Shown one piece after another: positions 1-9,527 of a stretch of 64,000 nucleotides of DNA (its first letter is position 1; every line of letters starts with the position of its first letter). A model generated the notes under the pieces. That model had not been told where the DNA came from, did not search any database, and was given only the letters and a program-made list of their open reading frames with translations. This DNA comes from Desulfuromonadaceae bacterium (GTDB lineage Bacteria > Desulfobacterota > Desulfuromonadia > Geobacterales > Pseudopelobacteraceae): NCBI GenBank assembly GCA_028683435.1, contig JAQUIG010000004.1, positions 62,001 through 126,000 on the forward strand, in the 5' to 3' direction. Made by a program: the position numbers and the translations under genes.

Positions 1-150
1 GGAGAGAAGGTGATGTGCGGAAAGAAATCGCTCGGTACGATACGCTCGACGGTGATTATCGGGCCTGATGGCATAGTAAAAAACCAGTGGTCAAAAGTTG
101 CCAAAGCCGAGCAGCACCCGGATCAGGTGCTGGAATATCTGCGGGGCTGA
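1..150 (+). CDS. bcp: Peroxiredoxin, Bcp/thiol peroxidase family (C-terminal part only)
   Basis: The open frame enters from the left edge and ends in a TGA at 148-150, so only the last 49 residues are present. The segment MCGKKSLGTIRSTVIIGPDG, followed by I-V-K-N-Q-W-S-K-V and a terminal H-P-D-Q-V-L-E-Y-L, matches the end of bacterioferritin-comigratory (Bcp) peroxiredoxins. These are thioredoxin-dependent peroxidases that reduce hydroperoxides in the cytoplasm. The peroxidatic cysteine lies outside the window, so catalytic competence cannot be judged. Confidence 0.8.
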   Translation, partial: GEKVMCGKKSLGTIRSTVIIGPDGIVKNQWSKVAKAEQHPDQVLEYLRG

Positions 151-199
151 GCCTCGCAGAACTAACTCTGATAATAGACGAGGAAAAAAGGAGGATGTT

Positions 200-787
200 A
201 TGAAGCGCTTATTTGCTCTTGTTTTGTCGGTTGCTCTGCTGGTGCCGCTTAATGTTCTGGCGGCCACATATACCCTTGATCCGGATCATACAACCATCGG
301 TTTCAAGGTAAAACACCTTATGATAGCTAATGTCAAAGGTTCCTTTGAGAAGTTCAAGGGAACGGTAACCATTGATGAAAAAGATATCACCAAGTCAAAG
401 GTACACGTCACTGTTGAGACGACTTCAATCAACACCAATATCGGCAAGCGTGATGAACATCTCCGTAGCGGAGACTTTTTCGATGTTGCCAAATATCCAG
501 TCATGACTTTCGATTCAACCAAAGTGGAACGGGCGGGAGCGGACAAGTTGAAAGTAACCGGCAACCTGACTATCAAAGGGGTTACGAAACAGGTGGTTCT
601 GGCTGTAGACGGCCCGAGCGGAGAGATAAAAAGTCCTCAGGGAGTCGCGAAGCGCGGCGCCTCTGCAGTAGCAACGATCAACCGTCAGGATTTCGGGGTC
701 AGCTGGAATAAGAAGCTTGACGCCGGAGGTGTTCTGGTTGGCGATGAGGTTCAGATTTTTATTGATGCGGAACTCGACAGACAATAA
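200..787 (+). CDS. YceI family periplasmic lipid-binding protein
   Basis: The frame is open from further upstream, but the ATG at 200 follows an AAGGAGG box at 188-194 and begins a clear signal peptide (MKRLFALVLSVALLVPL ending near A-x-A), so it is taken as the start. The mature protein (about 175 residues) begins A-T-Y-T-L-D-P-D-H-T-T-I-G-F and carries the YceI signature F-x-K-F-K-G-T-V and K-Y-P-V-M-T-F. YceI proteins are lipocalin-like barrels that bind polyisoprenoids or amphiphiles in the periplasm. The physiological ligand here is unknown. Confidence 0.9.
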   Translation: MKRLFALVLSVALLVPLNVLAATYTLDPDHTTIGFKVKHLMIANVKGSFEKFKGTVTIDEKDITKSKVHVTVETTSINTNIGKRDEHLRSGDFFDVAKYPVMTFDSTKVERAGADKLKVTGNLTIKGVTKQVVLAVDGPSGEIKSPQGVAKRGASAVATINRQDFGVSWNKKLDAGGVLVGDEVQIFIDAELDRQ

Positions 788-880
788 ACAGTCTGCAGTG
801 CTATTTCCATTTACGTCATGCCTTCGGCTCATTGACCTGCCGGCATGTTGTATATTTAAAACTACGGAGGATAACAGAAT

Positions 881-1333
881 ATGAAATTTGTCACACTGGA
901 TGAAGTTGTTAAGTTTGCTATTGAGCGAGAAGACACAGCCTACAGGCTCTACAAGCGGGCAGCGGAACTCTCCACAGGCCTCGCGGCAAAAAAAATGTTT
1001 GAAGAGCTGGCTCAGGAAGAAGCAGCGCATAAGGATGTTTTCGTCAAAATCGACGCAGATAAGGCAGAGAACCACAAGCTGTGTACCCTCCCGGAATCCA
1101 GCATCGCCAAATATCTGGCTGATGTCCCTTTTAGAGCCGACCTGACCTATAGCGAAATTCTGGCCTACGCCCTCAAAACCGAGGAAAATGCCTACCAGCT
1201 ATACAAGACTGCAGCCGGCATGACCGAAGACCCAAAACTCCAAAAAGTATTGATGAATTTTGCCGACGTCGAGCTTGGTCACCGCCGCAGGATCGAAGCT
1301 GTTTATGAAGAACGGGTGCTGACGGAGGGGTGA
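881..1333 (+). CDS. Ferritin-like / rubrerythrin-type diiron protein
   Basis: A 150-residue helical protein with a GGAGG box at 866-870. It has two related halves. Each half contains an E-x-x-A-Y-x-L-Y helix followed by an E-x-x-H helix (EEAAHK near residue 50, VELGHRRR near 137). This is the four-helix diiron arrangement of the rubrerythrin family. The C-terminal rubredoxin domain of classical rubrerythrin is absent. Members protect anaerobes against peroxide or store iron; the exact activity cannot be read from sequence. Confidence 0.85.
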   Translation: MKFVTLDEVVKFAIEREDTAYRLYKRAAELSTGLAAKKMFEELAQEEAAHKDVFVKIDADKAENHKLCTLPESSIAKYLADVPFRADLTYSEILAYALKTEENAYQLYKTAAGMTEDPKLQKVLMNFADVELGHRRRIEAVYEERVLTEG

Positions 1334-1352
1334 GAGCCCATTTAGTGTCATG

Positions 1353-1399
1353 GATGAAGAGAAAAGGCTTGCCAAAACGGCAAGCCTTTTCTCTTCATC
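1353..1399. terminator. Bidirectional terminator, 21-bp perfect hairpin
   Basis: Positions 1353-1373 and 1379-1399 are perfect reverse complements separated by five bases. The stem has A-rich and T-rich stretches on both sides of its core. It sits exactly between the convergent ferritin-like gene and the histidine kinase gene, so it can end transcription in both directions. Confidence 0.85.
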
Positions 1400-1422
1400 C
1401 TCTTCCCGTATCACCACCATCA

Positions 1423-3483
1423 TCATACTTCGATCCGGAACTCAACCCCGTCTTCGGTGTTGCCGGCGGTCAGGTTGCCACCCATATTCTGTTCAATGAT
1501 CACCTTCGACATATAAAGTCCGATGCCGGTGCCTTTATCCGGCGCGCGGGTAGTGAAATATGGATCGAATATTTTGGGCATGATTTCAGCGGCAATGCCG
1601 CCGCAATTGTCCCGGATGTAGACGACCGAATGTCCGTTTTCTGCAGTGATGCGGATCTGGATGCGCGGCGCCGCGGTACAGCGTTCGATGCAGGCCTCAC
1701 GAGTATTGGAAAGTATATTTAGCAGTACCTGTGCATACTCGTTCTGATAACCGTCCGCAGTGACAGCTTCATTCTCTTCGAGCGCTACCTCGATGCCATG
1801 CTTTGAGAGTGCGGCGGAGACGAATTCGAGGGCGCGGTGGACAATTTTGCTGACGACAAATTCACCCTTTTGTTTGTCTTTGCGGAAGAAGTTGCGGAAG
1901 TCGTCGATGGTGCGCGACATATGAATGATAACGTCCATCGCTGTGTTGATCTCCTGTTTCAGCTCGTCATGCGTCATTGCACCGGCATCGAACGAAAACT
2001 GCAGGTTCTGGATGATCAAGCCGACATTGTTAAGCGGCTGACGCCATTGGTGGGCGATGTTGTTGATCATCTCTCCCATGGACGCCAGGCGCCCCTGCTG
2101 GATCAGGGCCTGGTCCTTCTGCCGCATCTCGGCGACCGCCAGGTTTATGCGATTTTCCAGCGAGCGATTGAGCTCTTCAAGGTTTGCCTGCGCCGCTTCC
2201 CGTTCTGCAACCTCTTCTTCAAGCTGCTTGGTCTGTTCGAAGATCTCGTGTTCCATCTGTTTGCGCTCTGTGATGTCCTGGTTGCTGGCACGCCATCCCC
2301 AGGGAAGCCCTTCCGGGGTGTAAACCTGTTGGCAGATATGGCTGATCCAGCGGACATCACCGTTTTTACAGATGATTCGGATTTCGAACGGCAGAATCTG
2401 TCCATGAGAATTTTTGATGTGTATGTGATCCATGAACAATTCGCGGTCTTCGGGATGGATGACACGATAGAACAGTTCACTATTGTTGTTAAATTCTTCA
2501 ACCGAATATCCGGTCAGTCCCTGGACAGATGGCGATATATATTTGAAGGTGGCGCCAGGGAGGCGCCAGTATTCCCAGTTGGAAGCGTAATCTGCGACAA
2601 TCCTCAGAAGCGCTTCGCTTTCCTGAAGTGACTCCTGAATCCTTTGACGTTCGGCAATTTCTTCTTCCAGCTGGCACGCCTGGTGGTGGAGCTCGTTTTC
2701 ACCCTGTTTTTGCGCGCTGGCACTCCTGGACAGCTGGCGTGCTCCAATTCCGGTCACTCCCAAACCAATCAGCCAGATCATGCCGTGAAAGGCAAGGGAG
2801 CCGATGATCTGTCCGCGGCCGGCGTCAATCATCGGCTGAACCGGTATTGAAACACTTATCCCCCCACGTACCGAGCCGACGGTGTATCCCTGCACTGCAT
2901 GGCACTTCAAACATGGTTGTTCGGTAATAAAGGGGGTCATAAGCCGCAGATACGGTTTGCCGTCAGTCGTAACGACGGCACTGACTTCATGCGCACCGCC
3001 GTCAAAAGAGCGAAGAGCGCTTGCCTCCCAGGGATCAGGGGCGTTTTCAGGGCGGAGCGGTTTCAGGCTGGTGATGTGGGCACGACCTGTAAAAGCACTC
3101 CCTTCTTTGGAAAGCTCATTAACCTGCCGGGTCATGTAAGCTGGATTTATGAGGGTCAGCTGTTTCCCTGAAGGGGTGACGATGTCGCGTTCCGGTACGT
3201 GAGAGAGATACTGGTTGGGAGGCGATTGCGGGGTGACTGGCGCATAAACACCGCCATGAGTTGAGGCCCAGCGGCGATAAAGTTCATCCCGCTTGATTAC
3301 GGCGCGCGCTTCAGCCAGGGCGACTTTGTTGAACACCTCTAGCTCGGCCTGAACATTCCAGTACCATGAAGCAGCGATCAAAAGCGTCCAGCAGGCCGCC
3401 AATATCCAGGCAAACAGTCTGATTCTCCGGGTGAGAAAGCTGTCGTTATCTGTCAGGTCCATGGTCCTATGCAATGGCGGCAT
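1423..3483 (-). CDS. Sensor histidine kinase with periplasmic heme-type (Tll0287/DUF3365) sensor and PAS domain
   Basis: 686 residues with AAGGAAG upstream of the ATG. Order: membrane segment (about 22-44), periplasmic domain carrying the c-type heme motif C-L-K-C-H at 191-195 followed by Y-T-V-G-S-V-R-G-G-I-S (typical of the Tll0287/DUF3365 family), second membrane segment (about 226-246), coiled coil, PAS domain (about 295-410), coiled coil, HisKA-like A-H-Q-W-R-Q-P-L-N phosphorylation site, and HATPase with N box and G-T-G-I-G-L. The family is thought to sense redox state or gas ligands through heme. No receiver domain is attached and no response regulator is adjacent; it lies downstream of the copper ATPase on the same strand. 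Confidence 0.9.
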   Translation of the reverse strand: MPPLHRTMDLTDNDSFLTRRIRLFAWILAACWTLLIAASWYWNVQAELEVFNKVALAEARAVIKRDELYRRWASTHGGVYAPVTPQSPPNQYLSHVPERDIVTPSGKQLTLINPAYMTRQVNELSKEGSAFTGRAHITSLKPLRPENAPDPWEASALRSFDGGAHEVSAVVTTDGKPYLRLMTPFITEQPCLKCHAVQGYTVGSVRGGISVSIPVQPMIDAGRGQIIGSLAFHGMIWLIGLGVTGIGARQLSRSASAQKQGENELHHQACQLEEEIAERQRIQESLQESEALLRIVADYASNWEYWRLPGATFKYISPSVQGLTGYSVEEFNNNSELFYRVIHPEDRELFMDHIHIKNSHGQILPFEIRIICKNGDVRWISHICQQVYTPEGLPWGWRASNQDITERKQMEHEIFEQTKQLEEEVAEREAAQANLEELNRSLENRINLAVAEMRQKDQALIQQGRLASMGEMINNIAHQWRQPLNNVGLIIQNLQFSFDAGAMTHDELKQEINTAMDVIIHMSRTIDDFRNFFRKDKQKGEFVVSKIVHRALEFVSAALSKHGIEVALEENEAVTADGYQNEYAQVLLNILSNTREACIERCTAAPRIQIRITAENGHSVVYIRDNCGGIAAEIMPKIFDPYFTTRAPDKGTGIGLYMSKVIIEQNMGGNLTAGNTEDGVEFRIEV

Positions 3484-3549
3484 CGGCTATCTTCCTTAAA
3501 AACATTCAGTGTAAAATTTACGATTCAACTGATTTGTGATAACTGCGGA

Positions 3550-5772
3550 TTATAGTATTTTTTCAACCCGTTTCAGTAGAAGTGAATTAAGTACGACTGA
3601 TACCGACGAAAAAGCCATTGCCAGACCGGCATACTCCGGTTTCAGGGTTATACCGTAGCGGGAGAGCAGACCGGCAGCGACCGGAATGCCCAGGATGTTG
3701 TAGAACAGCGCCCAGAATAGGTTCTGCTTGATCTTGGCCAGGGTTGCCCGGCCGATGGTGATTGCCCGCACGACGTCGAGCAGATCGCTGCGCATCAGGA
3801 CGATATCGCCGGTCTCTTTGGCAACATCGGTGCCGCCGCCGATGGCGATGCCGATCTCTGCCTGGGCAAGCGCGGGCGCATCATTGATCCCGTCGCCAAC
3901 CATGCCGACGATCATGCCTCTCCCTTGGTATTCCTTGACAACTCCGAGTTTTCTGTCCGGCATTACTTCGGCTTCAAATGAGTTGACGCCGACCTGTTGC
4001 GCCACAATGGCGGCAACATCGGCGTGGTCGCCGGTGATCATGCAGGTGGTTATGCCCATGCGGCGCAGTTCGGCTACCGCTTGGACTGATCCATCTTTTA
4101 GGGTGTCGGCGAAAGCGGCAACGCCTACCAATATATTTCCGGCTGCAATGTAGACGAGCGACTTGCCGGTCGCCGTCAACCCGGCACACTGCTTTGTCAG
4201 AGGCTCCAGCGCGATGCCAAGCTCCCCCATCAGCCGCTCGTTACCGACCGCCAGCTTGAAACCATTGTACTGACAGGTTATTCCCAAGCCACCCCGCTCC
4301 TCAAAATTATCTGCATCCCCCGGTCCGATCCCCTTTTCCCGCGCCGCTGCGATTGCCGCCTGGGCGAGCGGATGGGTCGAATATGCTTCGGCGGTTGCAA
4401 GGCATTCAAGCAGTTTGGTGCTATCCACACAACCGGAGATCGGTATCAGGTCAGTCATCTCCGGCGCTCCCCTGGTCAGGGTACCGGTCTTGTCGAGGAG
4501 GATGACCTTCAGGTGGGAGATCGTTTCGAGGGCGGAGCCTTTTTTGATCAGTATGCCGCGGCCGAGGGCAATGCCGCTTCCGACCATGATGGCGGTCGGG
4601 GTTGCAAGGCCCATGGCGCACGGACAGGCGATGACCAGTACGGCGATCGCAAAACGGAAGGCGGTCAGAAAATCACTGGCAAGGGCAAAGTGCCAGATCA
4701 TAAAGGTGAAAGCAGACAGCAGTATGACTATCGGTACGAACCAGGCTGAGACAGCATCGGCGAAACGCTGGATCGGTGCCTTGTCCCCCTGGGCTTCGCG
4801 CACCATCTTGACGATTTGTGCCAGCAGGGTTTCTTCGCCGATCCTGGTTGCCCGGATGCGCATGACGCCGTTAGTGCTGACGGTAGCCCCGGAAACGGTG
4901 TCACCCGGCTTTTTCAGCACCGGCAGCGATTCTCCCGTGACCATGCTCTCATTGACTGCGCAACTCCCCTCAAGCACTACACCATCGACCGGGATGATAT
5001 CCCCGGCACGCACCAGAACGACGTCGCCCACCCGGATAACTGAGGCGGGGACCTCTTTTTCGCCTTCTGCAGTGACCAGACGGGCCTTGTCGGCCTGGAG
5101 GTGGAGCAGTTTCTTGAGCGCTTCACCCGCTTTACCACGGGCTCTGGCCTCAAGGTATTTACCGAGGCGGATAAATGCGATCAGCATGGCCGAGGTTTCA
5201 AAAAACACTTCCCGGTGCGGGCCGAGCAGCCCAAAATAGGCGGCAAGGGAATAAAAATAAGCGGCGGAAGTCCCGAGGGCTACGAGAACATCCATGTTTG
5301 CACTGCGGTTTTTGAGAGAGCTCCAGGCACCGCGGTAAAAGATCAGTCCGGCAGAGAACTGGACTGCCGTGGCCAGCAGCAGATTGAGCTGCATGACGGC
5401 ACGATTGGAGTGCATCCCCATCGTGAGCATGATCGGCAGCGAGGCGAGCAGGGAAAAGATAAACCAGTTTAACTGGGTGCGGAGATCATCGTCCTGGGCT
5501 GTTCCAGCCCCGTTCAGTTCTACCGGAGTGTAGCCGGCCGCCTGGACAATGCTGAAGATGTTGGCGTTGTCAAGTTGGTGTGGATCAAAGCTGACGAAGC
5601 CGGTTTCTGCAGCGAGATTGACGATGGCGGTGTTGACGGCGGGGTGTTCAAGCAGCTTCTTTTCAAGTGTATTGACGCAGGAAGCGCAGTGCAGACCGCG
5701 CACCCCGAAGGTGAGTTCACCCTCTGTTCCCGTGGGTGCAATTATATCACTATCTTTGTTTGAAATCGCCAT
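3550..5772 (-). CDS. copA: Copper-translocating P1B-type ATPase
   Basis: About 740 residues. An N-terminal heavy-metal-associated domain with G-L-H-C-A-S-C is followed by membrane helices, the T-G-E-S actuator loop, the ion-channel motif I-A-C-P-C-A-M-G-L-A-T-P, the phosphorylation site D-K-T-G-T-L-T and the hinge G-D-G-I-N-D-A-P. The CPC motif and single CxxC domain indicate Cu(I) export across the inner membrane. ATG at 5772 is preferred over the TTG two codons upstream, with GGGGAC just before it. The start overlaps the end of the upstream permease by 23 bp, suggesting co-transcription. Confidence 0.93.
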   Translation of the reverse strand: MAISNKDSDIIAPTGTEGELTFGVRGLHCASCVNTLEKKLLEHPAVNTAIVNLAAETGFVSFDPHQLDNANIFSIVQAAGYTPVELNGAGTAQDDDLRTQLNWFIFSLLASLPIMLTMGMHSNRAVMQLNLLLATAVQFSAGLIFYRGAWSSLKNRSANMDVLVALGTSAAYFYSLAAYFGLLGPHREVFFETSAMLIAFIRLGKYLEARARGKAGEALKKLLHLQADKARLVTAEGEKEVPASVIRVGDVVLVRAGDIIPVDGVVLEGSCAVNESMVTGESLPVLKKPGDTVSGATVSTNGVMRIRATRIGEETLLAQIVKMVREAQGDKAPIQRFADAVSAWFVPIVILLSAFTFMIWHFALASDFLTAFRFAIAVLVIACPCAMGLATPTAIMVGSGIALGRGILIKKGSALETISHLKVILLDKTGTLTRGAPEMTDLIPISGCVDSTKLLECLATAEAYSTHPLAQAAIAAAREKGIGPGDADNFEERGGLGITCQYNGFKLAVGNERLMGELGIALEPLTKQCAGLTATGKSLVYIAAGNILVGVAAFADTLKDGSVQAVAELRRMGITTCMITGDHADVAAIVAQQVGVNSFEAEVMPDRKLGVVKEYQGRGMIVGMVGDGINDAPALAQAEIGIAIGGGTDVAKETGDIVLMRSDLLDVVRAITIGRATLAKIKQNLFWALFYNILGIPVAAGLLSRYGITLKPEYAGLAMAFSSVSVVLNSLLLKRVEKIL

Positions 5773-6811
5773 GAACAAAATGTCCCCAGGTAATTTTTAT
5801 GGCCGAAGCAATCGGGAGAGCTAGCAGTATACCCCAGAATCCGAGAGTTTCGCCAAGTGCCATGACCATAATGATGGTAACAAGCGGGTTCAGATTCATC
5901 GACTCCTTAAAGACCAGCGGCTTTATGATATATCCCTCGAAAAAGTAGATTACTGCAAAGACAAGGCCGGTTTGGCCAAGTATGGCAACTGTCTGATATT
6001 TGAACCAGGCAAAAAAGAGCGCCGGAAGGGTTGCGATGATTACGCCAATGAACGGCAGTATCGAGGCTGCACCTGCAAAAGCTCCGCAGAAGATCGGATG
6101 AGGGATGCCGAGATAAAAAAGAGACACGGTTGACAGCAGTGCAACGATGATTGAAACTCCTACCTGGCCGCGTAGATAGCCGCCGATACTCTTGTTTACC
6201 TCGTGTGCAATGTCGATTATCTGGTCGCGACGGTTGTCAGGGAGCCACGAGGTAACCGTAACAATGACGGTCTGCTTGTAGTAGAGCATAAAGAAAACAA
6301 GAATTGGTGACAGTATGATGTTGAAGAGATTGAAAAACATTCTGGTTCCGAAGCTGTACGCCCAGGATCCGGTCTTCTCAGCTGCGGTGTCGATATTGCT
6401 GGAAGCTTTGTCAATCAGCCATTCAATTTCGTCCGTACCGTAACGGTCAGGCAGACGACCCTTCCACTCCAGTGCGATCTGTTTGATTTTTTCAATGTAG
6501 AGCGGCAGATCTCGAATGAACGAGTTCCAGCTGATAGTGAGTGCCGGCACGATGAACGTCAGGAAGAAAACGGTCAGAATTCCCAGTACTACATAAAGCA
6601 GTCCCAGAGCGTAAAGTCTCTTCAAGCCGCGCTTCTCGGCGCTTACCACAAGAGGGTCAAGCAGGTAGGCGATGACCCAGGATAGAAGAAAACATGAAAT
6701 GGTATGCTGGAGTGCATAACCGGCTACCGCCAGCAGGCAGAAAAGGAGAATAGTGGCAATAAACCTGCCGTAATCATTGCGCGGCGTATGAATGTGGCGA
6801 GTCTGCTCCAT
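5750..6811 (-). CDS. AI-2E family (PerM-type) membrane transporter
   Basis: 353 residues starting at ATG 6811 behind a GGAGAG box. It has about eight hydrophobic segments and the family pattern of a long soluble insert (about residues 75-150), with the C-terminal G-A-F-A-G-x-x-S-I-L-P-F-I-G and L-x-P-L-V-x-x-x-x-M-x-L-N-P motifs. PerM-like proteins are broadly annotated as autoinducer-2 or solute exporters; substrate is not predictable. It sits between the UPF0158 gene and copA in an apparent minus-strand operon. Confidence 0.85.
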   Translation of the reverse strand: MEQTRHIHTPRNDYGRFIATILLFCLLAVAGYALQHTISCFLLSWVIAYLLDPLVVSAEKRGLKRLYALGLLYVVLGILTVFFLTFIVPALTISWNSFIRDLPLYIEKIKQIALEWKGRLPDRYGTDEIEWLIDKASSNIDTAAEKTGSWAYSFGTRMFFNLFNIILSPILVFFMLYYKQTVIVTVTSWLPDNRRDQIIDIAHEVNKSIGGYLRGQVGVSIIVALLSTVSLFYLGIPHPIFCGAFAGAASILPFIGVIIATLPALFFAWFKYQTVAILGQTGLVFAVIYFFEGYIIKPLVFKESMNLNPLVTIIMVMALGETLGFWGILLALPIASAIKITWGHFVHGDFKQR

Positions 6812-6819
6812 CTTCTCTC

Positions 6820-7275
6820 CTAGACGTGGTTTATGCCCTGCAGGACTGCATCGGCCGTAAGCAGGTTGTTCTCTTCCATCCATGTTTTAAGACGCTTGGA
6901 AAGAAACTGATCCTTCAATAACGCAAAACGTTCTTCCTCGTGCGGATAGAACGAAAGGATGTCTTCAATCTTTCCGAATGGCTTTCTGCCGGCCAGTAAG
7001 CTGTTCAGCAGGTTTCGTAACTCAGGGTCAGCTATCTCTGCAACAAATTCCGAGACAATCTGTCGTTCGCTGCGGTGGTCAAACGGAGGGATTTCCAGGA
7101 ACCTCTCACCGTTGTTCTCCAGTTGCTGTCGGACTTCATTATTATCAGAGGTAAAAGGAACAGAGAATATCTCCCCGGTCAGCCGGTCGAGATAATATGC
7201 TTTGTCAAGCTGCCCGCTGGTAAACGCACCGAGCAGATCCTCCCACGATATTTCAACACTGTGAATGGTTGCCAT
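6820..7275 (-). CDS. UPF0158 family protein
   Basis: 151 residues from ATG 7275, preceded by AGGAGA. The sequence W-E-D-L-L-G-A-F, then Y-Y-L-D-R-L-T-G-E-I, F-L-E-I-P-P-F-D-H-R-S-E-R, and a helical C-terminus with F-x-K-R-L-x-x-W resemble the UPF0158 family. Its function is unknown. It is soluble and has no signal peptide. It is the first gene of the minus-strand run leading to the copper ATPase and is divergent from lpxH with 60 bp between. Confidence 0.75.
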   Translation of the reverse strand: MATIHSVEISWEDLLGAFTSGQLDKAYYLDRLTGEIFSVPFTSDNNEVRQQLENNGERFLEIPPFDHRSERQIVSEFVAEIADPELRNLLNSLLAGRKPFGKIEDILSFYPHEEERFALLKDQFLSKRLKTWMEENNLLTADAVLQGINHV

Positions 7276-7335
7276 CTGATTCTCCTGTCTTCTTCTTGTT
7301 GACTTTTTGCTGTTGATCGAAGCACAATCTGCGCC

Positions 7336-8073
7336 ATGCGATCCATTTTTATTGCCGATGCCCATCTTGTATCACCAGATGACAACAACTACCGCCTGCT
7401 GCTCCGTTTTCTGCGTGAGCTGGAGGGGGAACTGGATACCCTCTATATCATGGGTGACCTGTTTGACTTTTGGCTGGGGTTCCCGTCGCATCCTTACCGT
7501 CAGTACGATGCAATAATTGATGCCTTGGAACGGTTGGTGATGCGCGGCTGCCGACTGGTCTATTTTGAAGGAAACCACGATTTCCATCTGGGTACGATCT
7601 TTTCGCAACGGTTGAAAGCCGAGATTCATGCCGGTCCTGCCACAGAATGTGTACAGGGCAAACGGCTTTATATCTGTCATGGCGATCAGATCAACAGAGA
7701 AGATCGCGCCTATTTGCTGCTGAGATTCCTGCTACGCACAAATCTGGCTGCTGCCGTTATCAGATATTTTCCACCGGCGTGGGCACTCAAAATCAGAGCG
7801 GGCCTGCAGAAACGGAGCCGAGCCGGTTATGCTGCCAAAACAGCTCACTGGGACTACCGTCAGATCATTCTTGATTTTGCCCGATCTCTTCAGACTCGGG
7901 GGTATGACGGGCTGGTTACCGGTCACTTTCATCTTGCCCTGCGTGAAAATATCCCTGGATTACACTTTGCCGTCCTCTCTCTCGGCGACTGGATGGAGCA
8001 GTTTACCTATGGCGAAATGCTCGATGGAGAACTTCGTTTAATGACCTATCCCGACAATATTCCCTTTACCTGA
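7336..8073 (+). CDS. lpxH: UDP-2,3-diacylglucosamine pyrophosphatase LpxH
   Basis: 245 residues with the calcineurin-like metallophosphatase motifs in order: F-I-A-D-A-H at the N-terminus, M-G-D-L-F-D-F-W near residue 40, F-E-G-N-H-D-F-H near 76, and G-H-F-H near 195. This set is diagnostic for LpxH, which removes UMP from UDP-2,3-diacylglucosamine in lipid A synthesis at the inner membrane. No strong ribosome-binding site is visible before the ATG. The 3' end overlaps the convergent transpeptidase gene by 8 bp. Confidence 0.9.
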   Translation: MRSIFIADAHLVSPDDNNYRLLLRFLRELEGELDTLYIMGDLFDFWLGFPSHPYRQYDAIIDALERLVMRGCRLVYFEGNHDFHLGTIFSQRLKAEIHAGPATECVQGKRLYICHGDQINREDRAYLLLRFLLRTNLAAAVIRYFPPAWALKIRAGLQKRSRAGYAAKTAHWDYRQIILDFARSLQTRGYDGLVTGHFHLALRENIPGLHFAVLSLGDWMEQFTYGEMLDGELRLMTYPDNIPFT

Positions 8074-9436
8074 AAAACTCTTCCAATGCTTCTACGCCGA
8101 CCTGAGACGCCTTGATCTTCCATTTATCGGAATTAATAACGAGGGCAACCAGCGCGATACGCGGGTTCTGTATCGGCGCAAAAGCTGCAAACCATGAGTA
8201 ATGCCCCTTTGGGTCTGTGCCATCGATAGAGCCTGTTTTTGCGGCTACCGTGACATCCAGAAGCGGTCGGCCGCGGCGGTCGTGAAACGCTTTTCTGGAG
8301 GTGCCGGTGAGGACGGTGCTGGAAAGCATGCGCGTTAATGATGCTGATGTCTCCGGTGTTACCAGTCGTCGCAGTTCTCGCGGGGCAAATGTTTCCTTTT
8401 CGATTCCATGAGCATCGACGATGCTGCTGGTCAATCCTGGAATCATCATCTTCCCGCCATTGGCTATTGCCGACATGATCACTGCTGCGTGCAGCGGAGA
8501 AATTTTAACGTCATGGTCCAGTCCTGCTCCCATAAGCCTTAGATCATGGTTGTTACCCGGTTCCCCCGCCTGACTCGGTTTGGCCGGGGTTCCCGGCAGC
8601 AATACCTGGTTGAACCCGAAGCGTGACACAGATTCCATGACGGACGATTTACCGGCAATGTCGCTTGCCACACGTCCGTAAACAGGATTAATCGACTTTC
8701 CCATGGCATAGGTAGCATTCATACTGCTGTTCCTGCCGCGAGGGCTTATATCCCAGTAGCGCGGGTTCTCGGAATAGGAGTTGCCACGGAATTCGATCAT
8801 GGATTCAGGAGTGATCTTATGGTTTTCAAGTGCTGCAGAGGCGGTAATGATTTTGAACAGAGAGGCCATCGGATACAGTTCAAAAATAGAATGTTTTGCC
8901 CATCCCGCATCACTCGATGAGTAGGCGGTCATGCCAAGAATACGCCCCGACGCCGGCTCAATGGCAACAAAAACACCGTACGGCACCTGGTACTTTACCA
9001 GACAATCATAGACCCTCCGCTGCAAGTCACCCTGAATGGTATAGATATACTGCAGCCCTTCAGGGGTCTGGGCGGACATGTGGGAACCGTTGACTTCTGC
9101 CGTGGCAAGGAGGTCCGTGGCACTCTCGAAGTGACTTTTGGCCCTTTCATCCGGACTTGGAGCGGACGTGGTTAAAGATGCAATTCTGTCTCGGAAAAGT
9201 AATCCGGCCAATTTAGTCTGGCGCAGCGCGATAACGCAGAGGGGCGCAATAGCCAGAATAACGGCAATAAACAGCAGTACCACTTTCAGCTGACAGAGAC
9301 GTTTGCCCGCTGGATGGGACAGCCTTGGTCTGGCCGATTCACCGTTTAATTTAATTCGCCTGTTTCGCGCCCCGAATCCGAAAAATTTGGGAACGGCAGA
9401 GGTTTTTTTTTGTGATAAATTTTTAAGATCCTGCAT
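8066..9436 (-). CDS. Penicillin-binding transpeptidase-domain protein
   Basis: 456 residues. A basic cytoplasmic tail is followed by one membrane segment (about 50-70) and a penicillin-binding transpeptidase domain with S-L-F-K (SxxK) near residue 192, S-I-N (SxN) near 249 and K-T-G-S near 395. There is no glycosyltransferase domain and little room for a dimerization domain, so it is smaller than typical class B PBPs. It probably acts in periplasmic peptidoglycan cross-linking or beta-lactam sensing. Phe in the SxxK motif is acceptable for the family. Confidence 0.85.
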   Translation of the reverse strand: MQDLKNLSQKKTSAVPKFFGFGARNRRIKLNGESARPRLSHPAGKRLCQLKVVLLFIAVILAIAPLCVIALRQTKLAGLLFRDRIASLTTSAPSPDERAKSHFESATDLLATAEVNGSHMSAQTPEGLQYIYTIQGDLQRRVYDCLVKYQVPYGVFVAIEPASGRILGMTAYSSSDAGWAKHSIFELYPMASLFKIITASAALENHKITPESMIEFRGNSYSENPRYWDISPRGRNSSMNATYAMGKSINPVYGRVASDIAGKSSVMESVSRFGFNQVLLPGTPAKPSQAGEPGNNHDLRLMGAGLDHDVKISPLHAAVIMSAIANGGKMMIPGLTSSIVDAHGIEKETFAPRELRRLVTPETSASLTRMLSSTVLTGTSRKAFHDRRGRPLLDVTVAAKTGSIDGTDPKGHYSWFAAFAPIQNPRIALVALVINSDKWKIKASQVGVEALEEFFR

Positions 9437-9527
9437 TGTGTCCCGAATTGAGAGTTATTGTTGAACTATATCGTCAAGTGTCTGCTGTTGTCAACGGACG
9501 GTGGATGTATGACAGGGTACTTCTGTC

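Noticed and set aside
515..1075. 186-residue minus-strand frame across the YceI and ferritin-like genes
   Set aside because: It spans two supported opposite-strand genes and their intergenic ribosome-binding site.
1330..1722. Plus-strand 130-residue frame after the ferritin-like gene
   Set aside because: It runs through the 21-bp terminator hairpin and into antisense of the kinase.
1837..2631. 264-residue plus-strand frame within the histidine kinase
   Set aside because: Antisense to a kinase with full domain signatures; GC-rich shadow frame.
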